64,000 bases of DNA from assembly GCA_029582165.1 (NCBI GenBank), contig CM055877.1, positions 34,603,249 to 34,667,248 of the forward strand, given 5' to 3'. Below the pieces are notes generated by a model, which worked only from the letters and a program-made list of their open reading frames with translations, ran no database searches and was not told where the DNA came from. How positions within the stretch are numbered: position 1 is the first letter of the stretch; the number at the start of each line of letters is the position of its first letter. Source of the DNA: Portulaca oleracea (lineage: Eukaryota; Streptophyta; Magnoliopsida; Caryophyllales; Portulacaceae). Made by a program: the position numbers and the translations under genes. This document shows, one piece after another, positions 10,963-24,938 of the stretch.

Positions 10963-13900
10963 CATCATCCATACACCTCATCATACCTTTCAACCTTCAA
11001 TAACCTTCCCAATCTTTTAATGACCATCCATTACCCATATATGAACCCTTCAAGCCTTCATAACTGTCTTTTTGATCCATTAAGCCCTCCTTGAGGCACT
11101 AACCCTTCAAAGTTGCGCTTAAAGAACTACGACTGGCCTGGTTCAATCTTGGATACGTAGGAAAACCTCTTCGAGGCCCGACCCAGTCTTTTTCACTTTA
11201 GAGAGTTTCGTCGTTTAATAAATCGGTCTTTGAGAGAATAAAAAAAGAGAGAATAAAAAGCTAGTCCGAAAACCCACTTGGGCGAGCTAGGCAAAAGGAG
11301 AGGAAACCTTGGATTCTATCACTACCATCAAGCTTCCATTTTCTTTCGTCAGACTTGGACATCATTCCATCAACCATATTCCAACTTTTCCTAAGAGATG
11401 ATGTCTATCCTTTTTGACCATCTCTCCTCCCTTTTTAAGACACGATCATCCTTAAGTGTCTCTTTATCCCATTTGAAAATAAACCCTCATATACCATCTC
11501 TTTCAAGACACGGACGTTCTTAAGTGTCTCTTTAGCCCATTCATTAATAAATCACCGTCTTCCATTTCTTTCACCAAACACTTTCTAACCAACCTTGTCT
11601 AGTCTTTTAATCTCATCTCACCCTTTAGAGGACTTTTTCAGCTCGATCATTAATGCAAGTATGAGGCTCTGTTTTTAATGCCCACTCTCAGCAAACACAA
11701 GTGTGGCTCACTTCTCAGCAAGAGGAAAAGCCGTCCACATTAGATCGACAGCGAACTGGCAACTACATGTTCATGAACAGACTCAGAAACGTGCTTCTCT
11801 AAACTGGGGGCTCGCGCTACCTTTGTGACATCATTCAAGACATTCACCGGAGATAGTTTCTGAGAGGGATACCTACCCCCTATCCTACAAGGTCCTGCAT
11901 CGACATAGTGGTCTTGAAAGAAAAGAAAGAAGAAAAAAAAAGAAAAAAAAGAAGAAAAAGAAAGAAATAAAAAAAAGAAGAAGAAAAAAAGGAAAAAGAA
12001 AAAAGAAAAAAAAAAGAAAAAAGAAAAGAAAAAGGAAAAGAAAAAAGAAAAAAGAAAAAAAAAAGAGAGGCTAACTTGAAAACCATTTGGGCAAGTAAGG
12101 CAAAAGGAGAAATTGAGACTCATGACTAAGGACATACTTCCATCACTGCAACATAAGAAGCAATGTCTCCTTCTACTCCACGATCTTCATGCATCATATC
12201 GTCCACATCAAACTTGGGGCTTCCAAATTTCTAAGGTGCCCTCTAAATCAGGACAATATCATCCAGAGTCTACATTAAACTGGGGGCAGGACAACGTCAT
12301 CAAGGTTCTACGCCAAACCGAGGGCTTGTCATGCATAGATTTGCAAGCAATCGAGCTCATTTGCATGAGCATTCAAGAACCACATCTTTCAGGCCTAACG
12401 CCTCCATTATCGTTCCTTGTCCCATGGACCGAATATTCCGCATCCTGAATTTTCATGAGATTCCCCGTAAGTGGCCTTGACCCTTAGGAAATCGTTGTCT
12501 TATGAAGTCATTGTCCTAGAAAAGTGTTGGCTTAAAAATGCATTGTCTTAGAATGCAACATATAGGAGCATAAAGCATTATACGTGTGTCTTGTCTAAGC
12601 ATAATATAAAGATGCATTGTTTGTGCAAGAGTCTAGTAGATCATTTGCATGCATACTTGCATATTGAAAAGAAAAAAGAAATAGCAAAGAAGCGCTAGAA
12701 CGCAACATTGGGGGTTGGTTAAGCCCGTATGCCACCTCATTTAGACCGATCGACATGGTTTCCAATGACTAAAGAGGAAGATTAGAGCAACTTCCAATCC
12801 AACTTTAGTAGGTCAAGTCAGCATCTAGTCAAGTCATGTATCATTAGCCAAACACGAATGACGCCTATCAGACACGAATGATGGGATCATCTTCCGCGAG
12901 ACATGAATGGCACTTGTCTGACACAAAGGACAAAAACTTCATCAATGATTGATACGGATCAACGATCGTGGGAAATTCAAGGATCCCTTTCCCCCAGTGA
13001 GATTCTAAAGGCAGCATATATGCGCTTGAAGCAAAATTTAAAGTACCATTCTACTTTAAATTCAACTTAAAGTGTTGAAACAAGCAGTAGCATGCAAGTC
13101 GTCTCAATAACAACATGCTATAAAAATAAGCTTGTAGAAGAAATAAAGCATACCGAGGTGCAGGAACGAAGGGCGACGCATGCTCATCTTGTCGGAAAAC
13201 CAATAGTACCAGCATGAATTCCCTACTGGGATGTTCCGTGTGTATCGTCTTCCTGGACTGATGGCGGAGAAGCATGTCTGCGTCCCGATCTCGGAAAATT
13301 CATCTTTTTGCGATGAAAATGAAAATACCCAAAATACCTTTAAGAGAGAGAATAAGAAAGCGAAGCAGGTGAAGTTTGAATGAGAAGCAGTGAAGAATGT
13401 CGTAGCTAGAAGCACAAATTTGTAATCACAAGAGTTTGGTTCACACAGCCACATGCCATGCCCACATTTGCCTAGGCTCAAGCATGATCACCTTCGGGCT
13501 ATCTACTATAACTACAAGAAAGTTGATCTCCTGCATGGCCTGCAAAAGTTGGAGTAATGCAAAGATTCCTCTCTTTTCTCTTTTGTTCGGCCGGCTTGGG
13601 CAAAAAAGGAGCATTTGTCTTTTCTCGGTGCTTGTTGCAAAGGGCCTGAGTGAATGCAAAGGTTCCTCTTTATTCTAGTGTCTGGCTGGCCTAGAGAAGG
13701 AATGAGCCTTTGTCTTTTCTCCATGCTTGTTTCCAAGAATTCAAGCTTGTACATTTTCAAGGAGGAGCAAGGCTAAGTGTGCCCAATAAGAAGTGTTGGT
13801 CTTCTTAAGAATAGAGCATCAAGTTCCAAAATAAGAGCATTTTTCCAATGATCATTATCGGGGGAAAATAAGAGTCGTCGACATCACGTCCGATAAAGTC

Positions 13901-15230
13901 TCCAAGCATTGAATTGCCGCCAAAAATCAAAAATCTAGAGCAGCCGGTGGAACTCGCCGTAGTCTCAGCAATAAGAGTCGTCGGCATCGGGTTCGACGAG
14001 ATCTCAGTAAAAAGAGCCACTGGCATCGCGTCTAGTGAAGTCTCATCGGCATAAAAAATTCCATCATCATAAGAAAAGGCCAAAAAGAGCGTCGCCAATC
14101 GGTGTAACACCCCAATACTGCGCCATCGGCATCGCGCCCGATGAAGTCGCAAACCACTAGGGGGATCGAAATCGTGATCGATGCAGTCCCTCGAGCCATC
14201 GACATCGTGCCCAATGAAGTCTCAATATCCGAGCCACTCGTATCGCGCCCAGTGAAGTCTCGGCCATTAGGGCCATCGGCATCACGCCCGGTGAAGTCAC
14301 TCGGCATCGAAAATGCCATCATCAACATCAATCTCCTAGAGCCATCGACATCACGTCTGGTGAAGTCTGCCCTACAAGTAAGGTGTCATTCTCGCCCTAG
14401 AGCCATTTGTGGTGGCAGTGATTGAATCACAGGAATCTAAGAAAAATGAGGAAGAAAGAAAGTTGGTTTTCAACATTTATGTGAGTCTTTTCCCATTACT
14501 TCCAAAGGAAAACTAGCTGATCATCCCAATACATTTTCCCCTACAATTAAAATTATTATTTCAACATAACTATATTCACACAGGTCTCAAGAAAATGTAA
14601 TCAAGGGTTGTAGGACACAAAGAAGAAAAGCATGAACAATAAGGAGGAGAAGAAAAAGAAAGAATATATTTTGGATATTAGGATATTGTATTTCTTTTGT
14701 TGTATCCAATACAATACTATGTAAATTCAATTTTAAGTCAATTTTATGGGAAATTACAAGTTATTTTGGTGAAATTTGCATTCTTCATTTTCTGAGATTT
14801 GTTTTGTTGTGAATTTATATTAATTATTAGATAATTAAAAATTATTTAAGAAATATGATTAAAATGTGGATAATTAGTGGTGTTGAAACAAAAGGCCTTT
14901 AGCGGTATTTAATTAGGCGTACCCCAGCAAATACAATAAATGTTATCCAAGGCTATCGCGACACTGCCTCTAGCGACATTTATTTATTTGCTGGGCTAGG
15001 CTAATGCAGCATTTAGAAATGTCGCTAAAGGCAAAAATAAATCCCGCTAAAGCCCTGTTTTGTTGTAGTGTTCCAAATGTCAGCCCACACCTTCAAGTAG
15101 GGATGCCTTCAGCACCAGAGATCACTTTGAGTAGGACGTCATCAGACGTCCGAGATCACTTCAAGTAGGGCGTCATTCTCGCCTGAGATCAGCGCATGAT
15201 ACGCAAAAACTCATCAACAGTCAAGTAGAG
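10963..15230 (+). repeat. Large tandem unit 1 (contains decayed CACTA copy)
   Basis: First of four collinear units. Each starts near a CATCATCCATACACCTCATC landmark and runs through a purine tract (here 11917-12066), a series of ATCG-rich short repeats (13870-14370) and a terminal block with AGTAGGACGTCATCAGACGTCC. Without the CACTA remnant it is about 3.6 kb. A run near 12540 (relative to units 2 and 4) is deleted. Confidence 0.85.
14404..15070 (+). mobile_element. CACTA 3'-half remnant in unit 1
   Basis: Nearly identical to the last ~665 bp of the CACTA in unit 3 (24112-24778). It ends TTGTAGTG followed by TTC, the same insertion point. Its 5' half and the adjoining unit sequence are deleted, joining CGCC directly to internal CACTA sequence. 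Confidence 0.85.
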
Positions 15231-18200
15231 CATCATCATCCATACACCTCATCATACCTTTCAACCTTCAATAACCCTCCCCATCTTTTAATGACCATCC
15301 ATTACCCGTATATGAACCTTTCAAGCCTTCATAACTGTCTTTTTGAACCATTAAGCCCTCCTTGAGGCACTAACCCTTCAAAGTTGCACTTAAAGAACCA
15401 CGACTGGCCTGGTTCAATCTTGGATACGTAGGAAAACCTCTTCGAGGCCCGACCCAGATTTTTTTCACTTTAGAGAGTTTCGTCGTTTAATAAATCGGTC
15501 TTTGAGAAATTAAAAAAAAGAGAGAATAAAAAGCAAGTCCGAAAACCCACTTGGGCGAGCTAGGCAAAAGGAGAGGAAACCTTGGATTCTATCACTACCA
15601 AGTACCATCAAGCTTCCATTTTCTTTCGTCACACTTGGACATCATTCCATCAACCATATTCCAACCTTTCCCAAGAGATGATGTCTATCCTTTTTGACCA
15701 TCTCTCCTCCCTTTTGAAGACACGATCATCCTTAAATGTCTCTTTATCCTATTTGAAAATAAACCCTCATATACCATCTCTTTCAAGACACGGACATTCT
15801 TAAGTGTCTCATTAGCCCATTCATTAATAGATCATCGTCTTCCATTTCTTTCACGAAACACTTTCTAACCAACCTTGTCAAGTCTTTTAATCTCATCTCA
15901 CCCTTTTGAGGACTTTTTCAGCTCGATCATTAATGCAAGTATAAGGCTTTGTTTTTAATGCCCACTCTCATCATACACGAGTGTGGCTCACTTCTCAGCA
16001 AGAGCAAAAGCCGTCCACATCAGATCGACAGCTAACTGGCAACTACATGTTCACGAACAGACTAAGAAACGAGCTACTCTAAACTGGGGGTTCGCGCTAC
16101 CTTCGTGACATCATTCAAGATATTCACCGGAGATAGTTTTTGAGATGGATACCTACCCCCTATCCTACAAGGTCCAGCATCTACATAGTGGTCTCGAAAG
16201 ATAAGAAAAAAGAAAAAAAAAGAAAAGAAAAAAGAAAAGAAAAAAGGAAAAGAAAAAAGAAAAAAAAGAGAGGCTAACTTGAAAACCATTTCGGCAAGTT
16301 AGGCAAAACGAGAGATTGAGATTAACGACTAAGGACATACTTCCATCACTGCAACATAAGAAGCAATGTCTCCTTCTATTCCATGATCTTCGTGCATCAT
16401 ATCGTCCACATCAAACTGGGGGCTTCCAAATTTCTAAGGTGCCCTCTAAATCATGACAATGTCATCCATAGTCTACATTAAACTGCAGGCTTATGAACTC
16501 CAAATATGTCCTCCCAGGGCAAGACAACGTCATCAAGGTTCTACGCCAAACCGGGGGCTTGTCATGCATAGATATGCAAGCAATCGAGCTCATTTGCATG
16601 AGCATTCAAGAACCACATATTTCAGGCCTAACGCCTCCATTACCATTCCTTGTCCCATGGACCGAATGTTCCGCATCCTGAATTTTCATGAGATTCTCCG
16701 CAAGTGGCCTTGACCCTTAGGAAATCGTTGTCTTATGAAATCATTGTCCTAGAAAAGCATTGGCTTAAAAATGCATTGTCTTTGAAAATCGTTGTTTAAA
16801 TATGGAGTTGGGGGGTTACCAGCATATAGAGTTGCATGTATAGGAGCATAAAGCATCATACGTATGTCTTGTCTAAGCATAATATAAAGATGCATTGTTT
16901 GTGCAAGAGTCTAATAGATCATTTGCATGCATACTTGCATATTGAAATGAAAAAAGAAGCAGCAAAGAAGCACTAGAACGCAACACTGGGAGCAACTTCC
17001 AATCCAACTTTAGTAGGTCAAGTCAGCATCTAATCAAGTCATGTATCATTAGCAAAACACGATTGGCGCCTATCAGACACGAATGATGGGATCATCTTCC
17101 GCGAGACATGAATGGCACTAGTCTGACACAAAGGACAAAATCTTCATCAATGATTGATATGGATCAACGATTGGGGGAAGTTCAAGGATCCCTTTCCCCC
17201 AGTGAGATTCTAAAGGCAGCATATATGCGCTTGAAGCAAAATTGAAAGTACCATTCTACTTTAAATTCAACTTAAAGTGTTGAAACAAGCAGTAGCATGC
17301 AAGTCGTCTCAACAACAACATGCTATAAAAATAAGCTTGTAGAAGAAATAAAGCATACCGAGGAGCAGGAACGAAAGGCGACGCATGCTCATCTTGTCGG
17401 AAAATCAATTGTACAAGCAAGAATTCCCTACTGGGATGTTCCATCTGTATTGTCTTCCTGGACTGATGGCAGAGAGGCACGTCTGCGTCCTGATCTCGGA
17501 AAATTCATCTTTTTGCGATGAAAATGAAAATACCCAAAAGACCTTTAAGAGAGAGAATAAGAAAGTGCAGCAGATGAAGTTTAAATGAGAAGCAGTGAAG
17601 AATGTCGTAGCTAGAAGCTCAAATTTGTAATCACAAGAGTTTGGTTCACATAGCCACGTGCCATGCCATCATTTGCCTAGGCTCAAGTCTGATAACCTTC
17701 GGGCTATCTACAATAACTGCAAGCAAGTTGGTCTCCTGCATGGCCTGCAAAAGCTGGAGTTATGCAAAGATTCCTCTCTTTTCTCTATTGTTCGGCCGGC
17801 TTAAGAAAAAAAGGAGCATTTGTCTTTTCTCCATGCTTGTGGCAAAGGGCCTGAGTGAATGTAAAGGTTCCTCTCTATTCTAGTGTCTGGCCGGCCTATA
17901 GAAGGAATGAGCCTTTGTCTTTTCTCCATGCTTGTTTCCAAGAGTTCAAGCTTGTACATTTTCAAGGAGGAGCAAGGCTAAGTTTTCCCAATAAGAAGTG
18001 TTGGTCTTCTCAAGAATAGAGCATCAAGTTCCAAAATAAGAGCATTTTTCCAATGATCATTATCTGGGGAAAATAAGAGTCGTCGACATCACGTCCGATG
18101 AAGTCTCCAAGCATTGAATTGCTACCAAAAATAAAAAATCCAGAGCAGCCGGTGGAACTCGCCGTACTCTCAGCAATAAGAGTCGTCGGCATCGGGTTCG

Positions 18201-18810
18201 ACGAGATCTCAGTAAAAAGAGCCACTGGCATCGCGTCTAGTGAAGTCTTATCGGCATCAAGAATTCCATCATCATCAAAAAAGACCAAAAACAGCGTCGC
18301 CAACGGTGTAACACCCCAATCTTGAGCCATAGGCATCGCAACCCGATGAAGTCTCAAACCACTAGGGCAATCGAAATCGTGATCGATGCAGTCCCTCGAG
18401 CCATCGGCATCGTGCCCAATGAACTCTCATTATTCAAGCCACCGGTATCGTGCCCAGTGAAGTCTCGACCATTAGGGCCATCAGCATCGCGCCCGGTGAA
18501 GTCACTCGGCATCGAAAATGCCATCATTAACATCAATCTCCTAGAGGCATCGGCATCGCGTCTGGTGAAGTCTGCCCAACAAGTAAGGTGTCATTCTCGC
18601 CTGAGAACACCTATCGACACAAGTTCGCCAACCGTGACACATGACATAGCTTCCAAATGTCAGCCCACACCTTCAAGTAGGGATGCCTCCAGCACCAGAG
18701 ATCTCTTTGAGTAGGACGTCATCAGACGTCCGAGATCACTTCAAGTAGGGCGTCATTCTGGCTTGAGATCAGCGCACGATACGAAAAAACTCATCAACAG
18801 TCAAGTAGAG
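15231..18810 (+). repeat. Large tandem unit 2
   Basis: Collinear with unit 1. Purine tract at 16197-16270. The site occupied by CACTA in units 1 and 3 is empty here (near 18648, ATAGCTTCCAAATG). It lacks a ~90-bp segment around 16990 present in units 1, 3 and 4. Confidence 0.85.
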
Positions 18811-21800
18811 CATCATCATCCATACACCTCATCATACCTTTCAACCTTCAATAACCCTCCCCTTCTTTTAAAGACCATCCATTACCCATATATGAACCCT
18901 TCAAGCCTTCATAACTGTCTTTTTGAACCATTAAGCCCTCCTTGAGGCCCTAACCCTTCAAAGTTGCACTTAAAGAACTATGACTGGCCTGGTTCAATCT
19001 TGGATACGTAGGAAAACCTCTTCGAGGCCCGACCCAGTTTTTTTCACTTTAGAGTGTTTCGTCGTTTAATAAATCGGTCTTTGAGATAATAAAAAAAAGA
19101 GAGAATAAAAAGCAAGTCCGAAAAACCACTTGGGCGAGCTAGGCAAAAGGAGAGGAAACCTTGGATTCTATTACTACCATCAAGCTTCTTTTTTTTTCGT
19201 CACACTTGGACATCATTCCATCAACCATATTCCAACCTTTCCCAAGAGATGATGTCTATCCTTTTTTACCATCTCTCCTCTCTTTTTAAGACACGATCAT
19301 CCTTAAGTGTCTCTTTATCCCATTTGAAAATAAACCCTCATATATCATCTCTTTCAAGACATGGACATTCTTAAGTGTCTCTTTAGCCCATTCATTAATA
19401 AATCATCGTCTTCCATTTCTTTCACCGAACACTTTCTAACCAACCTTGTCAAGTCTTTTAATCTCATCTCACCCTTTTGAGGACATTTTTAGCTCGATCA
19501 TTAATGCAAGTATGAGGCTCTGTTTTTAATGCCCACTCTCAACATACACGAGTGTGGCTCACTTCTCAGCAAGAGTAAAAGCCGTCCACATCAGATCGAC
19601 AACTAACTAGAAACTACATGTTCATGAACAGACTCAAAAACGAGGTACTCTAAACTGGGGGCTCGCGCTACCTTTGTGACATCATTCAAGACATTCACCG
19701 GAGATAGTTTCTGAGAGAGATATCTACCCCCTATCCTACAAGGTACTGCATCTACATAGTGGTCTCAAAAGAAAAGAAAGAAGAAAAAAAAAAAAAATAA
19801 GAAAAAGAAAGAAAGAAAAAAAAAAGAAGACAAAAAGGAAAAAAAAAGAAAAAAGAAAAGGAAAAAGGAAAAGAAAAAAGAAAAAAAAGGAGAGGCTAAC
19901 TTGAAAACTATTTGGGCAAGTTAGGCAAAAGGAGAGATTGAGACTCACGACTAAGGACATACTTCCATCACTGCAACATAAGAAGCAATGTTTCCTTCTA
20001 TTCCATGATTTTCGTGCATCATATCGTCCACATCAAACTGGGGGCTTCCAAATTTCTAAGGTGCCCTCTAAATAAGGACAATGTCCATCAGAGTCTACAT
20101 TAAACTGGGGGCTTACAAACTCCTAATATGTCCTCCCAGGGCATAACAACGTCATCAAGGTTCTACGCCAAACCGGGGGCTTGTCATGCATAGATTTGCA
20201 AGCAATGGAGCTCATTTGAATGAGCATTCAAGAACCACATCTTTGAGGCCTAACGCTTCCATTACCATTCCTTGTCCCATGGACCGAATGTTCCGCATCC
20301 TGAATTTTCATGAGATTCCCCGTAAGTGGCCTTGACCCTTAGGAAATCGTTGTCTTATGGAGTTGGGGGGTTACATGCATATAGAGTTGCATGTATAGGA
20401 GCATAAAGCATCATACGTGTGTCTTGTCTAAGCATAATATAAAGATGCATTGTTTGTGCAAGAGTCTAGTAGATCATTTGCATGCATACTTGCATATTGA
20501 AAAGAAAAAAGGAACAGCAAAGAAGCGCTAGAACGCAACACTGGGGGCTGGTTAAGCCTGTATGCCACCTCATTTAGACCGGTCGACATGGTTTCCAATG
20601 ACTAAAGATGAAGATTAGAGCAACTTCCAATCCAACTTTAGTAGGTCAAGTCAGCATCTAGTCAAGTCATGTATCATTAGCCAAACACGAATGGCGCCTA
20701 TCAGACACGAATGATGGGATCAACTTCTGCGAGACATGAATGGCACTTGTCTGACACAAAGGACAAAATCTTCATCAATGACTGATACGGATCAACGATC
20801 GGGTGAAATTCAAGGATCCCTTTCCCCCAGTGAGATTCTAAAGGCAACATATACGCGCTTGAAGGAAAATTTAAAGTACCATTCTTCTTTAAATTCAACT
20901 TAAAGTGTTGAAACAAGCAGTAGCATGCAAGTCGTCTCAACAACCACATGCTATAAAAATAAGCTTGTAGAAGAAATAAAGCATACCGAGGTGCAGGAAC
21001 GAAGGGCGACGCATGTTCCGTTTGTATCGCCTGATCTCGGAAAATTCATCTTTTTGTGATGAAAATGAAAATACATAAAAGACCTTTAATAGAGAGAATA
21101 AGAAAGCGAAACAGGTGAAGTTTGAATGAGAAGCAGTGAAGAATGTCATAGCTAGAAGCTCAAATTTGTAATCACAAGAGTTTGGTTCACATAGCCACGT
21201 GCCATGTACTCATTTGCCTAGGCTCAAGCCTGATCACCTTCGGGCTATCTACAATAACTGCAAGAATGTTGGTCTTCTGCATGGCCTGCAAAAGCTAGAG
21301 TAATGCAAAGATTCCTCTCTTTTCTCTTTTGTTCGGCCGGCTTGGGCAAAAAAGGAGCATTTGTCTTTTCTCCGTGCTTGTTGCAAAGGGCCTGAGTGAA
21401 TGCAAAGGTTCCTCTCTATTCTAGTGTCTGGCTGGCCTAGAGAAGGAATGAGCCTTTGTCTTTTCTCCATGCTTGTTTCCAAGAGTTCAAGCTTGTACAT
21501 TTTCAAGGAGGAGCAAGGCTAAGTGTGCCCAATAAGAAGTGTTGGTCTTCTCAAAAATAAAGCATCAAGTTCCAAAATAAGAGCATTTTTCCAATGATCA
21601 TTATCTAGGGAAAATAAGAGTCGTCGACATCACGTTCGATGTAGACTCCAAGCATTGAATTGCCACCAAAAATAAAAAATCCAAAGCAGCCGGCGGAACT
21701 CGCCGTAGTCTCAACAATAAGAGTCGTTGGCATCGGATTCGACAAGATCTCAGTAAAAAGAGCCACTGACATCGCGTCGAGTGAAGTCTCATCGGCATAA

Positions 21801-22193
21801 AAAATTCCATCATGATAAAAAAGACCAAAAACAGCGTCGCCAATCGGTGTAAAACCCCAATCCTGAGCCATCGGCATCGCGCCCGATGAAGTCTTAAACC
21901 ACTAGGGGGATTGAAATCATGATCGATGTAGTGCCTCGAGCCATCGGCATCGTGCCCAATGAAGTCTCAATATCTGAGCCACTAGTATCGCGCCCAGTGG
22001 AGTCTCGACCATTTGGGCCATCGACATCGCGCCCGGTGAAGTCACTCGGCATCGAAAATGCCATCATCAACATCAATCTCCTAGAGCCATCGACATCGCG
22101 CCTGGTGAAGTCTGCCCTACAAGTAAGGTGTCATTCTTGCCTGAGAACACCTATCGACGCAAGTTCGCCAACGGTGACATAGGACATAGCTTC

Positions 22194-24778
22194 TACTACA
22201 ACATATGATGGCTTTAGTAGCATTTATCTAATAGCATTTATTATAAATGCTGCTACAGAAATAAGTTAAGTCCTCTAGAATAGGCCCTATAACAACATTT
22301 ATCCGCAAATGTCAGCGAAGCCTTCTTCGGCTCGCCAACCGGCCCTTTTTTATCTTCTCTGTCATCACAAATAGAGCAAAAATTTTAGAGATGACAGAAT
22401 AAAACTACGAAGCGGTCCATATTTATCTTATACAAAATCATTCCAAAATCATAGAACTACGATTCTCTCTCTCTCTCTCTCTCCATCTTCATAACGGTGA
22501 TTATCTTCATCTCAATCGTTTTGTTATTTTCATCACATTAGCAAAATTTCATCAAAAATCCATCTGAATATCAACATTCAGCAAGGGAGTGAAGTAGATC
22601 GCAAAACCCTAGAGCTTTCCTTTTGATTGTAGATCGAGATCATCAATGGAGGTTCCGCCGGAGATAGACAATCCAAACTCTTCTTCCGCTTCTCCTATAT
22701 CTGTCGTCGCTAATTTCTAGAAAGGTAATCTCACTTACACCCTTGTAGCTGCATTGTTTGGATCAAATTGGTGAATCGACTTTGTTTTGAGATTGTTGAT
22801 TGATTTTGATATTGGAGAAGGAATGGAGCTTGTTGGATGATCAAGGGTTTCGGATTGGCGAAAATAGCCGGAAGAATCGCCGTAAGCTGGCAGAGAGCCC
22901 ATGAGGTTTGATTTGTGTTGTTATTGACATGACAGGAGAAAACCTAATAAAGTAGATTTGTTGTCTGATGCAATCGAATCTTACGAGGTATGGATTTTCT
23001 AATTCCTATCGAAAGTGGCTTGTGAATCTTATGAGGTATGGTTGAAGTTTAATTTCTAATGGGAATAAAAAGTAATTGGTGTTGGTTGATTTGATTTTTT
23101 TTACCCAGATTCCATCTTGCTTGGGAGTTGAACTTGATTTTGCTATTTGGGAACTAATTCAAAGCATCATTTGCATCAACTTCATATTCATATCCACAAA
23201 TTTCTAGGTTAATTCAGCACTTGCCCATGGAACCCAATGGTAATTCACTGAAACCCAACTCTTTGTATTGTAGGATGTGATTTCTGGGTTGACCTTATTT
23301 TGTAAGGTTAAATTATCATTATAGTAAAGAAAATCTAATGATTTTAGAGCAAGAAGCTTCTAATACAGGGGCTAAACAATTGAAGGGAAGAAGGTACCTC
23401 TTTATGGACTGGTCTGGGTGAGCTTTAATGTTGTTTCTTATGCTTTGGTACTTCTGTTCTTGTTTGGTCTGGCTAATTGGTAACTCCCCATGCTGTGTTT
23501 TTGCTTTCTTTGACTTACTAATCTTATCAAGTGAACACAAACTAATTCTATATCTCTTCTCTCTCTTTGATCTTTACAGTTCATAATTTCTTCAAACTTT
23601 TCAATTTGAGGTAATATAGTATTCTGGATAAAGGCTATGTGCTCTGTCTCGATGCAACCAATTATGAAAATGTTAATAGGTTTATATAAATCATAGGTAC
23701 CTTTCTCTACTTGCCATAAATCAATGGGTTGCATTTGCAGATTCTTTTTATAAATTCCTTTAGCATATGCACTATGCAGACATTGCCAGATCATCAAACA
23801 ACTTGGGACAATGAAATTATGGTGACAAACATTTTGGGATAATGTTCCACTGGAAGAGTTATAACTATAAACACACATGATGAGTAATCTGTTTACCCTG
23901 AGATTGCGAATTGCAGGTTTAGAATTTGTGTTTCAAGGCTGATAATGTTCCGCTGGAAGAGTTATCCTCAGGACAAACATGGAGAAAATGATTCCTTAAT
24001 GCATCAAGATGCAAAGGTACATAGGTTTCAATTGCTTGTGTTCAACGAATTATAGTTCTATATTCTCTTATTGTTATTTTCTCCTACTGCAGAGGGACAA
24101 TTTTGTTTTCCCATTTGTGGTGGCAGTGATTGAATCACAGGAATCTAAGAACAATGAGGAAGAAAGAAAGTTGGTTTTCAACATTTATGTGAGTCTTTTC
24201 CCATTACTTCCAAAGGAAAACTAGCTGATCATCCCAATACATTTTCCCCTACAATTAAAATTATTATTTTAACATAACTATATCCACACAGGTCTTAAGA
24301 AAATGTAATCAAGGGTTGTAGGACACAAAGAAGAAAAGCAGGAACAATAAGGAGGAGAAGAAAAAGAAAGAATATATTTTGGATATTAGGATATTGTATT
24401 TCTTTTGTTGTATCCAATACAATACTATGTAAATTCGATTTTAAGTCAATTTTATGGGAAATTACAAGTTATTTTAGTGAAATTTGCATTCTTCATTTTC
24501 TGAGTTTTGTTTTGTTGTGAATTTATATTAATTATTAGATAATTAAAAATTATTTAAGAAATATGATTAAAATGTGGGTAATTAGTGGTGTTGAAACAAA
24601 GGGCCTTTAGCGGCATTCAATTAGGCCTACCCCAGCAAATACAATAAATGTTGTCCAAGGCTATCGCGACACTGCCTCTAGCGACATTTATTTATTTGCT
24701 GGGGTAGGCTATTGCAGCATTTATAAATGCCGCTAAAGGCAAAAATAAATGCCGCTAAAGCCCTGTTTTGTTGTAGTG
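22194..24778 (-). mobile_element. Non-autonomous CACTA carrying gene fragments, 2585 bp
   Basis: Flanked by the 3-bp duplication TTC (22191-22193 and 24779-24781), and units 2 and 4 show the empty site. The right end is a canonical CACTACAACAAAACAGGG terminus on the minus strand. The left end reads TACTACAAC, a C-to-T change of the first base. Both ends carry TTTAGCGGCATTTA-type subterminal words. There is no transposase. The interior holds exon-like pieces of a CASP-like golgin gene and other apparent exon scraps near 23940-24200. Strand is arbitrary; the captured exons read on plus. Confidence 0.85.
22646..22995 (+). pseudogene. Captured fragment of a CASP-like Golgi coiled-coil protein gene
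   Basis: Exon 1 starts at the ATG at 22646 and encodes MEVPPEIDNP then SPISVVANF, stop, K. A splice donor GT follows at 22725. Where plant CASP golgins have NFWK, the TGG is changed to TAG. Exon 2 (about 22800-22905) encodes FDI, a 1-bp slip, then EKEWSLLDDQGFRIGEN and RKNRRKLAES, matching the conserved plant CASP N-terminus (FDLEKE..LLDEQGLRIAEN..KNRRKLAES). A possible exon 3 (about 22935-22985) encodes KVDLLSDAIESYE before GTATGG. CASP proteins are Golgi membrane golgins. Here only the N-terminal exons are present, with introns kept, so capture was from DNA. The stop and the frameshift mean no normal product. The homology is from recall of the family. Confidence 0.75.
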
Positions 24779-24938
24779 TTCCAAATGTCAGCCCACACCT
24801 TCAAGTAGGGATGCCTTCAGCACCAGAGATCATTTTGAGTAGGACGTCATCAGACGTCCGAGATCACTTCAAGTAGGGCGTCATTTTCGCCTGAGATCAA
24901 CGCACGATACGCAAAAACTCATCAACAGTCAAGTAGAG

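Larger units (their letters stand above)
18811..24938 (+). repeat. Large tandem unit 3 (contains full CACTA)
   Basis: Collinear with the other units. Purine tract at 19766-19890. It carries the 2585-bp CACTA at 22194-24778; without it the unit is about 3.5 kb. Short deletions distinguish it from unit 2 around 20350 and 21010. Confidence 0.85.

Noticed and set aside
11740..12135. Phe/Ser-rich minus-strand frames in the large units (also near 16074, 19736 and 25877)
   Set aside because: They read through purine tracts (AAAG)n. Length is due to low complexity, and the frames are not conserved between units.
13804..14425. Open frames over the ATCG-rich short repeats in units 1-4, on both strands
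   Set aside because: The frames follow a short internal repeat and differ between units by shifts and stops; they do not look like a conserved protein.
22646..22995. CASP-like exons as a host gene
   Set aside because: Bounded by CACTA ends and a TTC duplication, with a stop and a frameshift in the first two exons.
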